Source: Sneathiella sedimenti (GTDB lineage Bacteria; Pseudomonadota; Alphaproteobacteria; Sneathiellales; Sneathiellaceae). Taken from it: DNA of 64,000 bases. Position numbers and translations under genes: made by a program. This document shows positions 1 to 8,809 of the stretch, in pieces. How positions within the stretch are numbered: position 1 is the stretch's first letter; the number at the start of each line of letters is the position of its first letter. The notes under the pieces were generated by a model, which saw only the letters and a program-made list of their open reading frames with translations, ran no database searches and was not told the DNA's origin. The stretch lies in contig NZ_JAFLNC010000002.1 of NCBI RefSeq assembly GCF_017313765.1, positions 558,001-622,000 on the forward strand, given 5' to 3'.

Positions 1-370
1 GCCGAAGGAAAACAGCGAGAAGGTCTTTGACCGGATGCGGTCCCAGCGTGAGCAGGAAGCCAAGGAAATCCGGGCAACGGGTGCGGAAATCGCCCAGCGG
101 ATCACGGCCAATGCAGACAAGGAACGCACGGTCCTGATCGCCAATGCCCGGAAGGATTCAGAAATCCTGCGTGGTGAAGGCGATGGGGAAAAGAACCGTA
201 TCTTCGCTGACGCGTTCGGCAAGGACGAGGATTTCTTCGCCTTCTACCGCTCCATGCAGGCCTATCGCGGATCGATGTCGGACTCAGACACAACCATGGT
301 GCTGTCACCGACATCGCAGTTCTTCAAATATTTCGATCGACAGAGTGTCACCTCTGAAGAAGACAAATAG
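1..370 (+). CDS. hflC: HflC membrane protease modulator, C-terminal part (5' end outside window)
   Basis: The frame is open from the window edge (first full codon at base 2) to the TAG at 368-370, giving about 122 residues of the C-terminus. The visible part is the charged helical tail of an SPFH/band-7 protein (RMRSQREQEAKEIRATGAE, then ARKDSEILRGEGDGEKNRIFADAF and a final SQFFKYF), which is characteristic of HflC. In this family HflC joins HflK around the FtsH protease at the inner membrane and restrains its activity. It is followed by DUF2065 and degP, a common alphaproteobacterial order. The start and N-terminal membrane anchor cannot be seen. Confidence 0.93.
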   Translation, partial: PKENSEKVFDRMRSQREQEAKEIRATGAEIAQRITANADKERTVLIANARKDSEILRGEGDGEKNRIFADAFGKDEDFFAFYRSMQAYRGSMSDSDTTMVLSPTSQFFKYFDRQSVTSEEDK

Positions 371-381
371 GTAACAGTTTT

Positions 382-415
382 AAAACGGCCCGTATCTGAC
401 TGCGGGCCGTTTTTT
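382..415 (+). terminator. Rho-independent terminator after hflC
   Basis: A perfect 11-bp stem (AAAACGGCCCG at 382-392 with CGGGCCGTTTT at 403-413) encloses a 10-nt loop and runs into a T tract. It lies 12 bases after the hflC stop and 16 bases before the DUF2065 start, so it should end or attenuate hflKC transcription. Confidence 0.85.
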
Positions 416-431
416 ACAAGAGGCGGGACGC

Positions 432-620
432 GTGGTAACGGATATTTTGCTGGCGGCGGCGTTGGTGCTGTTTTTTGAAGGCGCGCTCTATGCCCTGTTT
501 CCCGACGGCATGAAGCGGATGATGGTTTCGGCACTTAATACTCCAAGCCATCTCTTGCGTATTTTCGGCCTGGTTTCGGCGATCCTCGGCGTCGTTTTCG
601 TCTGGCTTATCCGCGGATAG
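432..620 (+). CDS. DUF2065 small inner-membrane protein
   Basis: A 62-residue protein with a GTG start, preceded by the purine-rich GAGGCGGGA at 420-428. Two hydrophobic segments are visible (about residues 3-20 and 43-60), with a short polar loop containing FPDGMKRMM between them. This matches the DUF2065 (YjeT-like) family, which often lies next to hflK-hflC; no function is established. A strong terminator sits between hflC and this gene, so it may be expressed mainly by read-through or from a weak local promoter. Confidence 0.8.
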   Translation: MVTDILLAAALVLFFEGALYALFPDGMKRMMVSALNTPSHLLRIFGLVSAILGVVFVWLIRG

Positions 621-670
621 CGCGGGTATGTGATTTGAAATTAATGGAATTTTGCATTTAACCAACATTT

Positions 671-698
671 CTTGACAAACGGGTTTCAATTGCACATT
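671..698 (+). promoter_or_regulatory. Possible heat-shock type promoter for degP
   Basis: CTTGAC at 671-676 and CACATT at 693-698 are separated by 16 bases, resembling the CTTGAA...CCATNT pattern of alphaproteobacterial RpoH promoters. It lies in the 222-bp gap ahead of degP. It could also be read as a weak sigma-70 promoter (TTGACA at 672). It is a pattern match only. Confidence 0.3.
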
Positions 699-842
699 TC
701 TGCCTTAATTGATTTCTAGGTACATACAGCACAATGCACCGGACAATAGCGCTGGTGGATAAAAAAGAGGGGCTAATATTGTCAGTTGATCCTCTGCTCG
801 CGATCTTTGGACCCCGGCAGAGAATCGAATTATAGAAGGAAG

Positions 843-2378
843 ATGGACTTGTATAACCGATACTCAGCACTGCCAAAATCGGCGGAGATTGATGCTCGAG
901 CCATAGCGGATCATGCGCAGCGTGCGCGTAAATATGGTGCGGTCATCATATCAACCTTGACGGTTCTCACATTGATGACCGTTTTTTCATTTAATGTGAA
1001 GGCGCGGCCGGCGCCGGACAGTTTTGCCGATCTCGTGGAGAAGCTCTCCCCGGCGGTTGTCAATATCTCGACGACCCAGACCGTAAAAGGTCCAAGCGGC
1101 GGCTTCCCGAAACTTCCCGATGGTCATCCGTTCGAGGATTTCTTCAAGGAATTCGGAAACAAGGACAAGAATGGCGAGCAGCGCGAACGCAAGGCCACGT
1201 CCCTCGGCTCCGGTTTCGTGATCGATGCGAAGGATGGTTATGTGATTACCAATAATCACGTGATTGACGGCGCAGAAGAGATCAAGGTCATTTTCAAGGA
1301 TGGCGAGAAGTTGGCGGCCACCGTGGTCGGGACAGACCCGAAAACAGACATCGCGGTTCTGAAGATTGATCCCAAGGAATATCCGCTGGTCGATGTCGGC
1401 TGGGGTGACAGTGATGATTCCCGCGTCGGCGACTGGGTGCTGGCCATCGGGAACCCCTATGGTCTTGGCGGCACGGTGACGGCAGGTATTATCTCGGCGC
1501 GCGGTCGCGATATCCGCTCCGGCCCCTATGATGACTATATTCAGACGGACGCCTCCATCAACAAGGGCAACTCCGGCGGTCCGCTGTTCAACATGGACGG
1601 TGAGGTTATCGGCATCAACACAGCGATTTTCTCCCAGTCCGGTGGCAGCATCGGCATTGGCTTCGCGGTTCCATCCGAACTGGCGGTCCCGGTCGTTGCG
1701 CAGCTTATCGAGTTTGGCAAGACCAGCCGTGGCTGGCTCGGCGTTGTTATTCAGCCGGTGACCGAGGAAATTGCCGAAGGGCTTGACCTGAAAGATACCG
1801 ACGGCGTTCTCGTTGCCGGTGTTCCGGAGGATGGCCCTGCGTTCAAGGCGGGCGTCAAGGCCGGTGACGTGATCCTGAAGTTCAACGGCGAAAAGGTCGG
1901 CGAACCACGGGAACTTTCCCGCTTGGTGGCGGAATCCAAGGTTGGCTCCGAGGTGAAGGTAGAACTGTGGCGGAGCGGCGAGATCGTGACCAAGGAAGTG
2001 ACTCTTGGAGAGCTTGAGAAAGCGGAAACCGCGATGGCGAGCGCCTCTCCCTCGGCTCCCGGCAACAGCGACAAGGTGGAACTGCTGGGCATGAAACTGG
2101 CCGCGATCAATGACAGCATGCGGGAGCAGTTCAGCATCGGCCCCGATGTCAATGGCGTCGTGGTGACGGATGTCGATCCGAACTCCGAAGCCGCCGAGAA
2201 GGGCATCCGCCCCGGTGATATCGTGGCCGAGGCGCAGCTTGAGCCGGTATCAAGTCCCGACCAGATGAAGGAACGGATTGCCGAAATTCAGGAGACGGAC
2301 AAGAAATCTGTCCTTCTGCTTCTGAAGCGCGGCGATAACTCCCGCTTCATCGCCCTGAAGCTGAACAAGGAAAGCTAG
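843..2378 (+). CDS. degP: Periplasmic serine protease/chaperone of the Do (DegP/HtrA) family
   Basis: A 511-residue protein. The ATG at 843 is preferred over an upstream in-frame ATG at 786 because GAAGGAAG directly precedes it. Residues 32-51 form a hydrophobic segment followed by a VKA signal-peptidase-like site, preceded by an unusually long 30-residue N-region. The trypsin-like domain shows the triad His139 (NNHV), Asp169 (TDIAVL) and Ser244 (GNSGGP). Two PDZ domains follow, at about residues 290-375 and 412-505. The family degrades or refolds misfolded envelope proteins in the periplasm. Position behind hflC-DUF2065 fits a protein quality-control neighbourhood. A terminator follows. Confidence 0.96.
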   Translation: MDLYNRYSALPKSAEIDARAIADHAQRARKYGAVIISTLTVLTLMTVFSFNVKARPAPDSFADLVEKLSPAVVNISTTQTVKGPSGGFPKLPDGHPFEDFFKEFGNKDKNGEQRERKATSLGSGFVIDAKDGYVITNNHVIDGAEEIKVIFKDGEKLAATVVGTDPKTDIAVLKIDPKEYPLVDVGWGDSDDSRVGDWVLAIGNPYGLGGTVTAGIISARGRDIRSGPYDDYIQTDASINKGNSGGPLFNMDGEVIGINTAIFSQSGGSIGIGFAVPSELAVPVVAQLIEFGKTSRGWLGVVIQPVTEEIAEGLDLKDTDGVLVAGVPEDGPAFKAGVKAGDVILKFNGEKVGEPRELSRLVAESKVGSEVKVELWRSGEIVTKEVTLGELEKAETAMASASPSAPGNSDKVELLGMKLAAINDSMREQFSIGPDVNGVVVTDVDPNSEAAEKGIRPGDIVAEAQLEPVSSPDQMKERIAEIQETDKKSVLLLLKRGDNSRFIALKLNKES

Positions 2379-2400
2379 GTTTTAGCTGACCCCAGAAAGG

Positions 2401-2434
2401 ATGGCGCCCCTCGGACGAGGCGGCGCCATTTTTT
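2401..2434 (+). terminator. Terminator between convergent degP and serB
   Basis: ATGGCGCC at 2401-2408 pairs with GGCGCCAT at 2422-2429, followed by TTTTTT. It lies 22 bases after the degP stop and touches the serB stop codon. The T tract is only on the plus strand, so it serves degP. Confidence 0.8.
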
Positions 2435-3341
2435 ATGCCTGGACGAATTCGCTTCGCCGGTACCCCTGGTAATAGAGGAGGGTGGTCAGGTCCCCGAAAC
2501 GGATGGTCGCATCCGCCGCCGCTGCGGCCTTGGCCTTCGCGTGGTAGGCCACACCTAGTCCCGCCGCCTCGATCATCGGTATATCGTTGGCGCCGTCGCC
2601 GATCGCCGCCGTTTCCTCCCGTCTGAGCGAATATTCATGACGCAGGGATTCCAGCGTGTTGAGCTTGGCGCTGGAATTGAGGATCGGCTCCGCCGCGACG
2701 CCGGTGAGGGCGCCATCGTCGAACAGAAGCTCGTTACTCATATCCATATGGAACCCGACAATTTCGCGGACCCGGCTGGTGAAAAAGGTGAAGCCGCCGG
2801 AGACAAGCGCGGTGTAGGTGCCGCTCGCCCGCATGGTTTGCACCAGGGTCCGTGCGCCGGGGGTCAGGGTGACACGCTCCTCAAACACCTGCTGCAGGAT
2901 CTCTTCGCGGAGGCCCTTCAGCATGGCGACACGGGCGCGAAAGGCCTCGTTGAAATCAAGCTCCCCATTCATCGCCCGTTCGGTAATCGCCGAGACTTCC
3001 TCGCGGAAGCCCGCGAAGTCGGCCAGCTCGTCGATACATTCAACGGTGATAATGGTGCTGTCCATGTCGGCCAGGAACAGCTTCTTGCGGCGAAAGCCCG
3101 ACGGTTGCAGGCAGTAGTCGATCTCCGTGAGCAGCCCCGCCGCCTCTAGGCGCGGTTTTGCCGCCTCTGTATCCAGCCCGTCAAACAGGATGTCGACGGC
3201 GCGGTCCGTGTCTAGCCAGTCCGGCGCGGCGCAGTCGGCCCCGGCCTCGATCAGGGTTTGCCGGGCGGTGTCGGCGATATTGCGAATTGTTGGTTGCGCT
3301 GTATGATCAGCGACAAGGGTGAGAACCGATTTCTGTGTCAT
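2433..3341 (-). CDS. serB: Phosphoserine phosphatase
   Basis: A 302-residue protein of the HAD superfamily catalysing the last step of serine synthesis, phosphoserine to serine plus phosphate. The nucleophile motif DMDST gives Asp92 and Asp94, the SGGF motif is in the middle, and the metal-binding GDGAND motif starts at residue 248. The N-terminal 80 residues match the ACT-like regulatory extension of the longer SerB forms. It starts 19 bp from the divergent miaA gene, so the two promoters must overlap the opposite coding starts. Confidence 0.95.
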   Translation of the reverse strand: MTQKSVLTLVADHTAQPTIRNIADTARQTLIEAGADCAAPDWLDTDRAVDILFDGLDTEAAKPRLEAAGLLTEIDYCLQPSGFRRKKLFLADMDSTIITVECIDELADFAGFREEVSAITERAMNGELDFNEAFRARVAMLKGLREEILQQVFEERVTLTPGARTLVQTMRASGTYTALVSGGFTFFTSRVREIVGFHMDMSNELLFDDGALTGVAAEPILNSSAKLNTLESLRHEYSLRREETAAIGDGANDIPMIEAAGLGVAYHAKAKAAAAADATIRFGDLTTLLYYQGYRRSEFVQA

Positions 3342-3360
3342 AACGTGAGGCTACAATTCC

Positions 3361-4338
3361 TTGACGGATAAAAATGCATCGCCAATTCAGCGCCAGGCGG
3401 GGGCGGTCCTGTTGGCCGGACCCACTGCCAGCGGTAAATCCGCGCTGGCCATTGCCATAGCAGAGGAATTTGACGGTGTCATCATCAATGCGGACAGCAT
3501 GCAGGTTTATAGCGGCCTGCGTGTCCTGACCGCCCGGCCGAGCGCGGAAGAGGAAGCCCGCGTGCCGCATCGGCTCTACGGCGTGCTCGACCCGGCCGAT
3601 TACTGTAACGCCGCGCGCTGGCGCGATATGGCGCTCGCGGAGATCGAGCGTGTGCGCGCCGCCGGAAAGCTGCCCGTGATCGTCGGCGGAACGGGGCTCT
3701 ACTTCGATATCCTGACCAAGGGCATCGCCGACATCCCGGCTATCTCTGACGAGGTGAGGCGACGCCTGCGGGAGCTTCACAAGCGGGAGGGCAATGCCGT
3801 TATCCACAGGATGCTGGCGGAGAAAGACCCGGACATGGCGGCCCGCCTCAATGAAGGGGACAGCCAGCGGCTCTTGCGGGCACTGGAGGTGGTGGAGGAG
3901 ACCGGCACTCCGCTTGGTGACTGGCAGAAGCGCAGCCCCTCGGGCGATGTTCTGCAGGGCCCGCGGCTCTGGCTCGCCCTGACCCCGGACCGGGAATGGC
4001 TGTATGAACGCTGCAACCGCCGCCTCGACTGGATGGTGGCGGAAGGCGGCGCGCTGGAGGAGGTGCGCGCGCTGATGGGCCGCAAGCTCGATCCCGCGCT
4101 ACCGGCGATGAAGGCGCTGGGCGTGCCCGAGCTGATTGCGGTGCTGGAGGGCAGGCTCGCGCAGGCGGACGCGGTGGATCGAATCAAGATGCTGACCCGG
4201 CGCTACGCGAAACGGCAGTTAACCTGGGTCCGGAATAAGATGTGCGAAGCAAATCGCTCTTCTACGCAAGATTTGGAAAGTTTAAAGTCAGAATTCTTTT
4301 CATTTATTCGTCGATTTTTGTTGACGACAGAGGATTGA
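3361..4338 (+). CDS. miaA: tRNA dimethylallyltransferase
   Basis: A 325-residue protein that transfers a dimethylallyl group to adenosine 37 of tRNAs reading codons that begin with U. The P-loop GPTASGKS lies about 20 residues from the N-terminus, followed by NADSMQVY, the GGTGLY motif and a basic C-terminal region with RRYAKRQLTWVRN, the family signature. The start is a TTG at 3361; GTGAGG 11-16 bases upstream could act as the ribosome site, and no in-frame ATG precedes the P-loop. Length is normal. It is divergent from serB across 19 bp. Confidence 0.94.
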   Translation: MTDKNASPIQRQAGAVLLAGPTASGKSALAIAIAEEFDGVIINADSMQVYSGLRVLTARPSAEEEARVPHRLYGVLDPADYCNAARWRDMALAEIERVRAAGKLPVIVGGTGLYFDILTKGIADIPAISDEVRRRLRELHKREGNAVIHRMLAEKDPDMAARLNEGDSQRLLRALEVVEETGTPLGDWQKRSPSGDVLQGPRLWLALTPDREWLYERCNRRLDWMVAEGGALEEVRALMGRKLDPALPAMKALGVPELIAVLEGRLAQADAVDRIKMLTRRYAKRQLTWVRNKMCEANRSSTQDLESLKSEFFSFIRRFLLTTED

Positions 4339-4349
4339 AAGTCTAGTTT
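4321..4349 (+). promoter_or_regulatory. Candidate promoter for the ilvBN-ilvC group
   Basis: TTGACG (4321-4326) and TAGTTT (4344-4349) are separated by 17 bases. The -35 lies inside the last codons of miaA. A transcript starting here would carry a leader of about 110 bases containing the hairpins described next. This is a pattern match only. Confidence 0.4.
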
Positions 4350-4357
4350 CCTCAGCT

Positions 4358-4415
4358 GGGGCCATACCTATTTGGCCCGAAAGTAACGCCCGGTATAGTG
4401 CCGGGCGCTTTTTTT
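4358..4415 (+). terminator. Double hairpin with terminator in the ilvB leader (attenuator-like)
   Basis: A first small stem pairs GGGCC (4359-4363) with GGCCC (4374-4378). A second stem pairs CGCCCGG (4387-4393) with CCGGGCG (4401-4407) and runs into a tract of seven T. GCCCG at 4375-4379 can alternatively pair with CGGGC at 4402-4406, so the two structures could exclude each other. It may simply terminate miaA, or it may attenuate ilvB, whose start is 50 bases on. No leader peptide rich in Ile, Leu or Val is present. Confidence 0.65.
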
Positions 4416-4465
4416 CTATTGCAAGCAAACCGAGACGGCCAAGCAAAAAGATTAGGATCAGGCAA

Positions 4466-6229
4466 ATGGCGAACCAGGAAATGACAGGAGCAGAAATAGT
4501 AATCAAAGCGCTTAAGGATCAGGGCGTGGAGGTGATTTTTGGGTATCCTGGCGGCGCCGTGCTTCCGCTCTATGATGAAATTTTCAAGCAGAACAGCATT
4601 CGCCATATTCTCGTCCGCCAGGAAGGCGGCGCGGTGCATGCGGCGGAAGGCTATGCCCGTTCCACCGGGAAGCCGGGCGTCGTGCTCGTTACCTCGGGCC
4701 CCGGTGCGACCAATGCGGTGACCGGCCTGGCCGACGCGCTGATGGACAGCATTCCCGTTATCTGCCTGACCGGGCAGGTGGCCACCCATATGATTGGCAA
4801 TGATGCGTTTCAGGAGGCCGATACCGTCGGCATCACGCGTCCCGTCACCAAGCATAACTACCTGGTGAAGGATGCGAATGATCTCGCCCGCACGGTGCAT
4901 GAGGCCTTCTATGTCGCGACAAATGGCCGTCCGGGCCCGATTGTCATCGACTTGCCGAAGGACGTTCAGCTGGCGTCGGGCAAATATCTCCCGCCGTCAA
5001 TGGTCAAGCACAAGAGCTACAAGCCGCAGGTCAAGGGCGACCTGAAGGCAATCAAGGCGGCGGTGAAGCTGATCTCAAACGCGAAACGGCCGATCTTCTA
5101 TACCGGTGGCGGCGTTATCAATTCCGGCCCCAAGGCGTCGAAGCTGTTGACCCAGCTGGTTCGCCTGACCGGCCATCCGATCACCAACACCCTGATGGGC
5201 CTCGGTGCCTATCCGGCGTCCGACAAGCAGTTCCTCGGAATGCTCGGGATGCACGGCACCTATGAGGCCAACAACGCCATGCATGACTGCGATGTCATGG
5301 TTTGCATCGGCGCGCGCTTCGATGACCGGATCACGGGACGGCTCGATGCCTTCTCGCCGAAGTCGAAGAAAATCCATATCGACATCGACCCCTCCTCGAT
5401 CAACAAGAACATCCAGGTCGATATCCCGATTGTCGGGGATGTTGCCCATGTTCTGGAAGACATGATCAAGGTCTGGAAATCGGAAGTTCACAAGCCGGAA
5501 GCGGGGGCGACGAAAAAATGGTGGGCGCAGATCCAGGAATGGCGCGCGAAAGACTGCCTGAAGTTCGAGCAGAAGGGTAAGGCGATCAAGCCGCAATATG
5601 CGCTTCAGCGCCTTAACGAGCTGACCAAGGGGATGGATCGCTATTTCACCACCGAGGTCGGACAGCACCAGATGTGGGCGGCGCAGTATCTGCAATTCGA
5701 GGAGCCGAACCGCTGGATGACATCGGGCGGGCTTGGCACCATGGGCTATGGCCTGCCGGCCGCCATGGGCGTGCAGATTGCCCATCCGGACGCGCTTGTT
5801 GTCGATGTTGCCGGCGAGGCCTCGACCATGATGAATATCCAGGAACTCTCGACCATCCTGCAGTACCGCCTGCCGGTGAAGGTGTTCATTCTCAACAATG
5901 AGTATATGGGCATGGTCCGCCAGTGGCAGGAACTGCTGCATGGCGGACGCTATTCGGAAAGCTATATGGAGAGCCTGCCCGATTTCGTGAAGCTGGCGGA
6001 GGCGTTTGGTTCCACCGGATTGCGTTGTACCGATCCGGACAAGGTGGATGACTGCATCAAGGAAATGATCGCCATCAAGGGGCCGGTCGTGGTGGACATG
6101 ATCGTCGACAAGGCGGAGAATGTTTTCCCGATGGTGCCGTCCGGGGCCGCGCATAACGAGATGCTGCTCGGCGGCGAAGCCGATGGTGCCGGACCGAAAG
6201 TCACCTCTGATGGTTTGTCGCTGGTCTAG
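4466..6229 (+). CDS. ilvB: Acetolactate synthase, large (catalytic) subunit
   Basis: A 587-residue ThDP- and FAD-dependent enzyme that condenses pyruvate to acetolactate (or with 2-oxobutyrate to acetohydroxybutyrate), the first common step of Val, Leu and Ile synthesis. The N-terminal ThDP domain shows VRQEGGAVHAAEGYAR with the catalytic Glu; the central FAD region and the C-terminal ThDP domain (MGYGLPAAMG, then VAGEAS...NN) follow. The Mg-binding GDG-type motif reads GEAS, with Glu451 where Asp is usual. The C-terminal MVRQWQELLHGGR region is normal. ilvN follows after 89 bp. Confidence 0.96.
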   Translation: MANQEMTGAEIVIKALKDQGVEVIFGYPGGAVLPLYDEIFKQNSIRHILVRQEGGAVHAAEGYARSTGKPGVVLVTSGPGATNAVTGLADALMDSIPVICLTGQVATHMIGNDAFQEADTVGITRPVTKHNYLVKDANDLARTVHEAFYVATNGRPGPIVIDLPKDVQLASGKYLPPSMVKHKSYKPQVKGDLKAIKAAVKLISNAKRPIFYTGGGVINSGPKASKLLTQLVRLTGHPITNTLMGLGAYPASDKQFLGMLGMHGTYEANNAMHDCDVMVCIGARFDDRITGRLDAFSPKSKKIHIDIDPSSINKNIQVDIPIVGDVAHVLEDMIKVWKSEVHKPEAGATKKWWAQIQEWRAKDCLKFEQKGKAIKPQYALQRLNELTKGMDRYFTTEVGQHQMWAAQYLQFEEPNRWMTSGGLGTMGYGLPAAMGVQIAHPDALVVDVAGEASTMMNIQELSTILQYRLPVKVFILNNEYMGMVRQWQELLHGGRYSESYMESLPDFVKLAEAFGSTGLRCTDPDKVDDCIKEMIAIKGPVVVDMIVDKAENVFPMVPSGAAHNEMLLGGEADGAGPKVTSDGLSLV

Positions 6230-6318
6230 TTTCCACCGAATTTCATTCGAAAAGCTATGGATTTAACGCTTATGCTGGTTTACAAGAGACCCGCGCTTGC
6301 AAAGGGGTTGTCTGGATA

Positions 6319-6831
6319 ATGACTGAAGATACCGAAATATTCCGCCATACCATCTCCGTTCTCGTCGATAATGAGTTCGGTGTACTGGCGCGCGTGGTCG
6401 GCCTTTTCTCCGGTCGCGGATATAATATCGAGAGCCTGACAGTGGCTCGAGTGGACGAGACGGAGAACCTGTCGCGGATTACCATCGTCACCACGGGAAC
6501 GGCGATGGTGATCGAGCAGATCAAGGCACAGCTCGGACGCCTGGTGCCGGTTCACAAGATTGCCGACCTGACCATCGACGGGCCAAGCGTGGAGCGCGAG
6601 ATGGCCCTCGTCAAGGTGGTCAGCAAGGGCGAGAAACGGGTAGAGGCGCTGCGCATGGCGGATATTTTTCGCGCCCGCGCCGTCGACACCACGGAGGATT
6701 CCTTTGTCTTTGAGGTGACGGGTGTTCCCGACAAGGTAAAGGCTTTCATCGGCCTGATGGAACCGCTCGGCAAGGCGGAAGTCTGCCGGACCGGGGTGGT
6801 CGCGGTTCACCGCGGCACCGATGTCATCTAG
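6319..6831 (+). CDS. ilvN: Acetolactate synthase, small (regulatory) subunit
   Basis: A 170-residue protein with an N-terminal ACT domain (ISVLVDNEFGVLARVVGLFSGRGYNIESL, about residues 10-40) and a C-terminal half ending EVCRTGVVAVHRG, typical of IlvN/IlvH. The family binds IlvB, raises its activity and carries the valine feedback site between ACT domains. Length is typical. It lies between ilvB and ilvC on the same strand, with no terminator between them, so the three are probably one transcript. Confidence 0.95.
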   Translation: MTEDTEIFRHTISVLVDNEFGVLARVVGLFSGRGYNIESLTVARVDETENLSRITIVTTGTAMVIEQIKAQLGRLVPVHKIADLTIDGPSVEREMALVKVVSKGEKRVEALRMADIFRARAVDTTEDSFVFEVTGVPDKVKAFIGLMEPLGKAEVCRTGVVAVHRGTDVI

Positions 6832-6873
6832 GGCGGTTCACAACAGAATTTGAATACGGACAGAAGTTTATAA

Positions 6874-7911
<1,038 letters not shown>

Positions 7912-7933
7912 GCGTTTTTATACGTCACAGGAT

Positions 7934-7964
7934 CAAAAGCCGGCCTCTGTGCCGGCTTTTTTTT
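7934..7964 (+). terminator. Terminator after ilvC
   Basis: AAAAGCCGGC (7935-7944) pairs with GCCGGCTTTT (7951-7960), with a 6-nt loop and a run of eight T. It lies 24 bases past the ilvC stop. Confidence 0.9.
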
Positions 7965-8057
7965 GGCCGTTTGGGAAATGGCCAGCGATTACTGGCGCGG
8001 CCCTCTTTCAATTTAATATTGTGAAATCCCCTGTTTTTCGGCATAGTAGACGGCGCG

Positions 8058-8702
8058 ATGCTGAGAAAATGGGGCTGGATAGGGTTCTTGGGGTTTTTCG
8101 TCGGCTTTATGGCCGCGACGCTAGGTATTTGCGCGCTGTTTATTGCCGAGTTCCATCGGATAAACCTGGAAATCATCCAGATTGTCGTCATCGTTATTAC
8201 GGCCATATTCGGTTTCGGCGGCATCTTCCTGCAGAATGTCCTCAGCGGTCGCAATGCCGACTATCTGCGAAACCGCAACATCGCGGAAAATATCCTTATC
8301 GTAAAAGGGGTGCTGGTCGAGAGCAATGTCCAGCGCGAAAAGCTGGCCCACATTCTGCACCAGCCGTTGCCGCCTGGTCGTGAGGAGGTGGAACGCCAGC
8401 TGCGCCTGACTCTGCTCAAGAACGGGTACGGGACCTTCGATATTTTCAAGGCGCTACCCTTCATGACTGGGCCGGAGCTGCTGAAAGGCTTCGAGGGAAA
8501 AGCAATCGAGATTTGCCTGCAATATGGTACCAATTTTGACGAGTTCTTTCGGATACTCCGGAATGAGACCGAAAATAGCGCGGATAAATTTACTCAATTG
8601 CAAATTGAAATTGAGGATTGCGGCGATAAATATGTGCGGGCAATCGGGCTTCTGGATAGCCAGTATGAGGCGCTTTTTGCCAGTTTTGCACAGCAGGCAT
8701 AG
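8058..8702 (+). CDS. Hypothetical two-helix membrane protein
   Basis: A 214-residue protein I do not recognise. Two N-terminal hydrophobic segments (about residues 7-29 and 38-60) form a hairpin anchor. The rest is soluble, largely helical and charged, with repeated heptad-like stretches (NRNIAENILIVKGVLVESNVQREKLAHIL and LQIEIEDCGDKYVRAIGLLDSQYEALFASF). It would face the cytoplasm if both ends stay inside. It is a single gene between the ilvC terminator and an XRE regulator. No catalytic motif is visible. A link to the downstream regulator is possible but unsupported. Confidence 0.65.
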   Translation: MLRKWGWIGFLGFFVGFMAATLGICALFIAEFHRINLEIIQIVVIVITAIFGFGGIFLQNVLSGRNADYLRNRNIAENILIVKGVLVESNVQREKLAHILHQPLPPGREEVERQLRLTLLKNGYGTFDIFKALPFMTGPELLKGFEGKAIEICLQYGTNFDEFFRILRNETENSADKFTQLQIEIEDCGDKYVRAIGLLDSQYEALFASFAQQA

Positions 8703-8732
8703 ACCGGCCTTGCCGGGTGAATATAGCAGTTA

Positions 8733-8795
8733 GTTATAATTCCTGTTGCAATTTATATAACAAAATGCTATATATGGGTCCAGTGGTATAACAAA
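8733..8795 (+). promoter_or_regulatory. Repeated TATAACAAA sites ahead of the XRE regulator
   Basis: TATAACAAA occurs at 8756-8764 and 8787-8795, a spacing of 31 bases or about three helical turns; an inverted GTTATA lies at 8733-8738. The stretch is AT-rich in a GC-rich setting and sits immediately before the ribosome site of the regulator gene. This layout suits an autoregulatory operator, by inference. Confidence 0.4.
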
Positions 8796-8809
8796 TTTCG
8801 GTGAGGACG

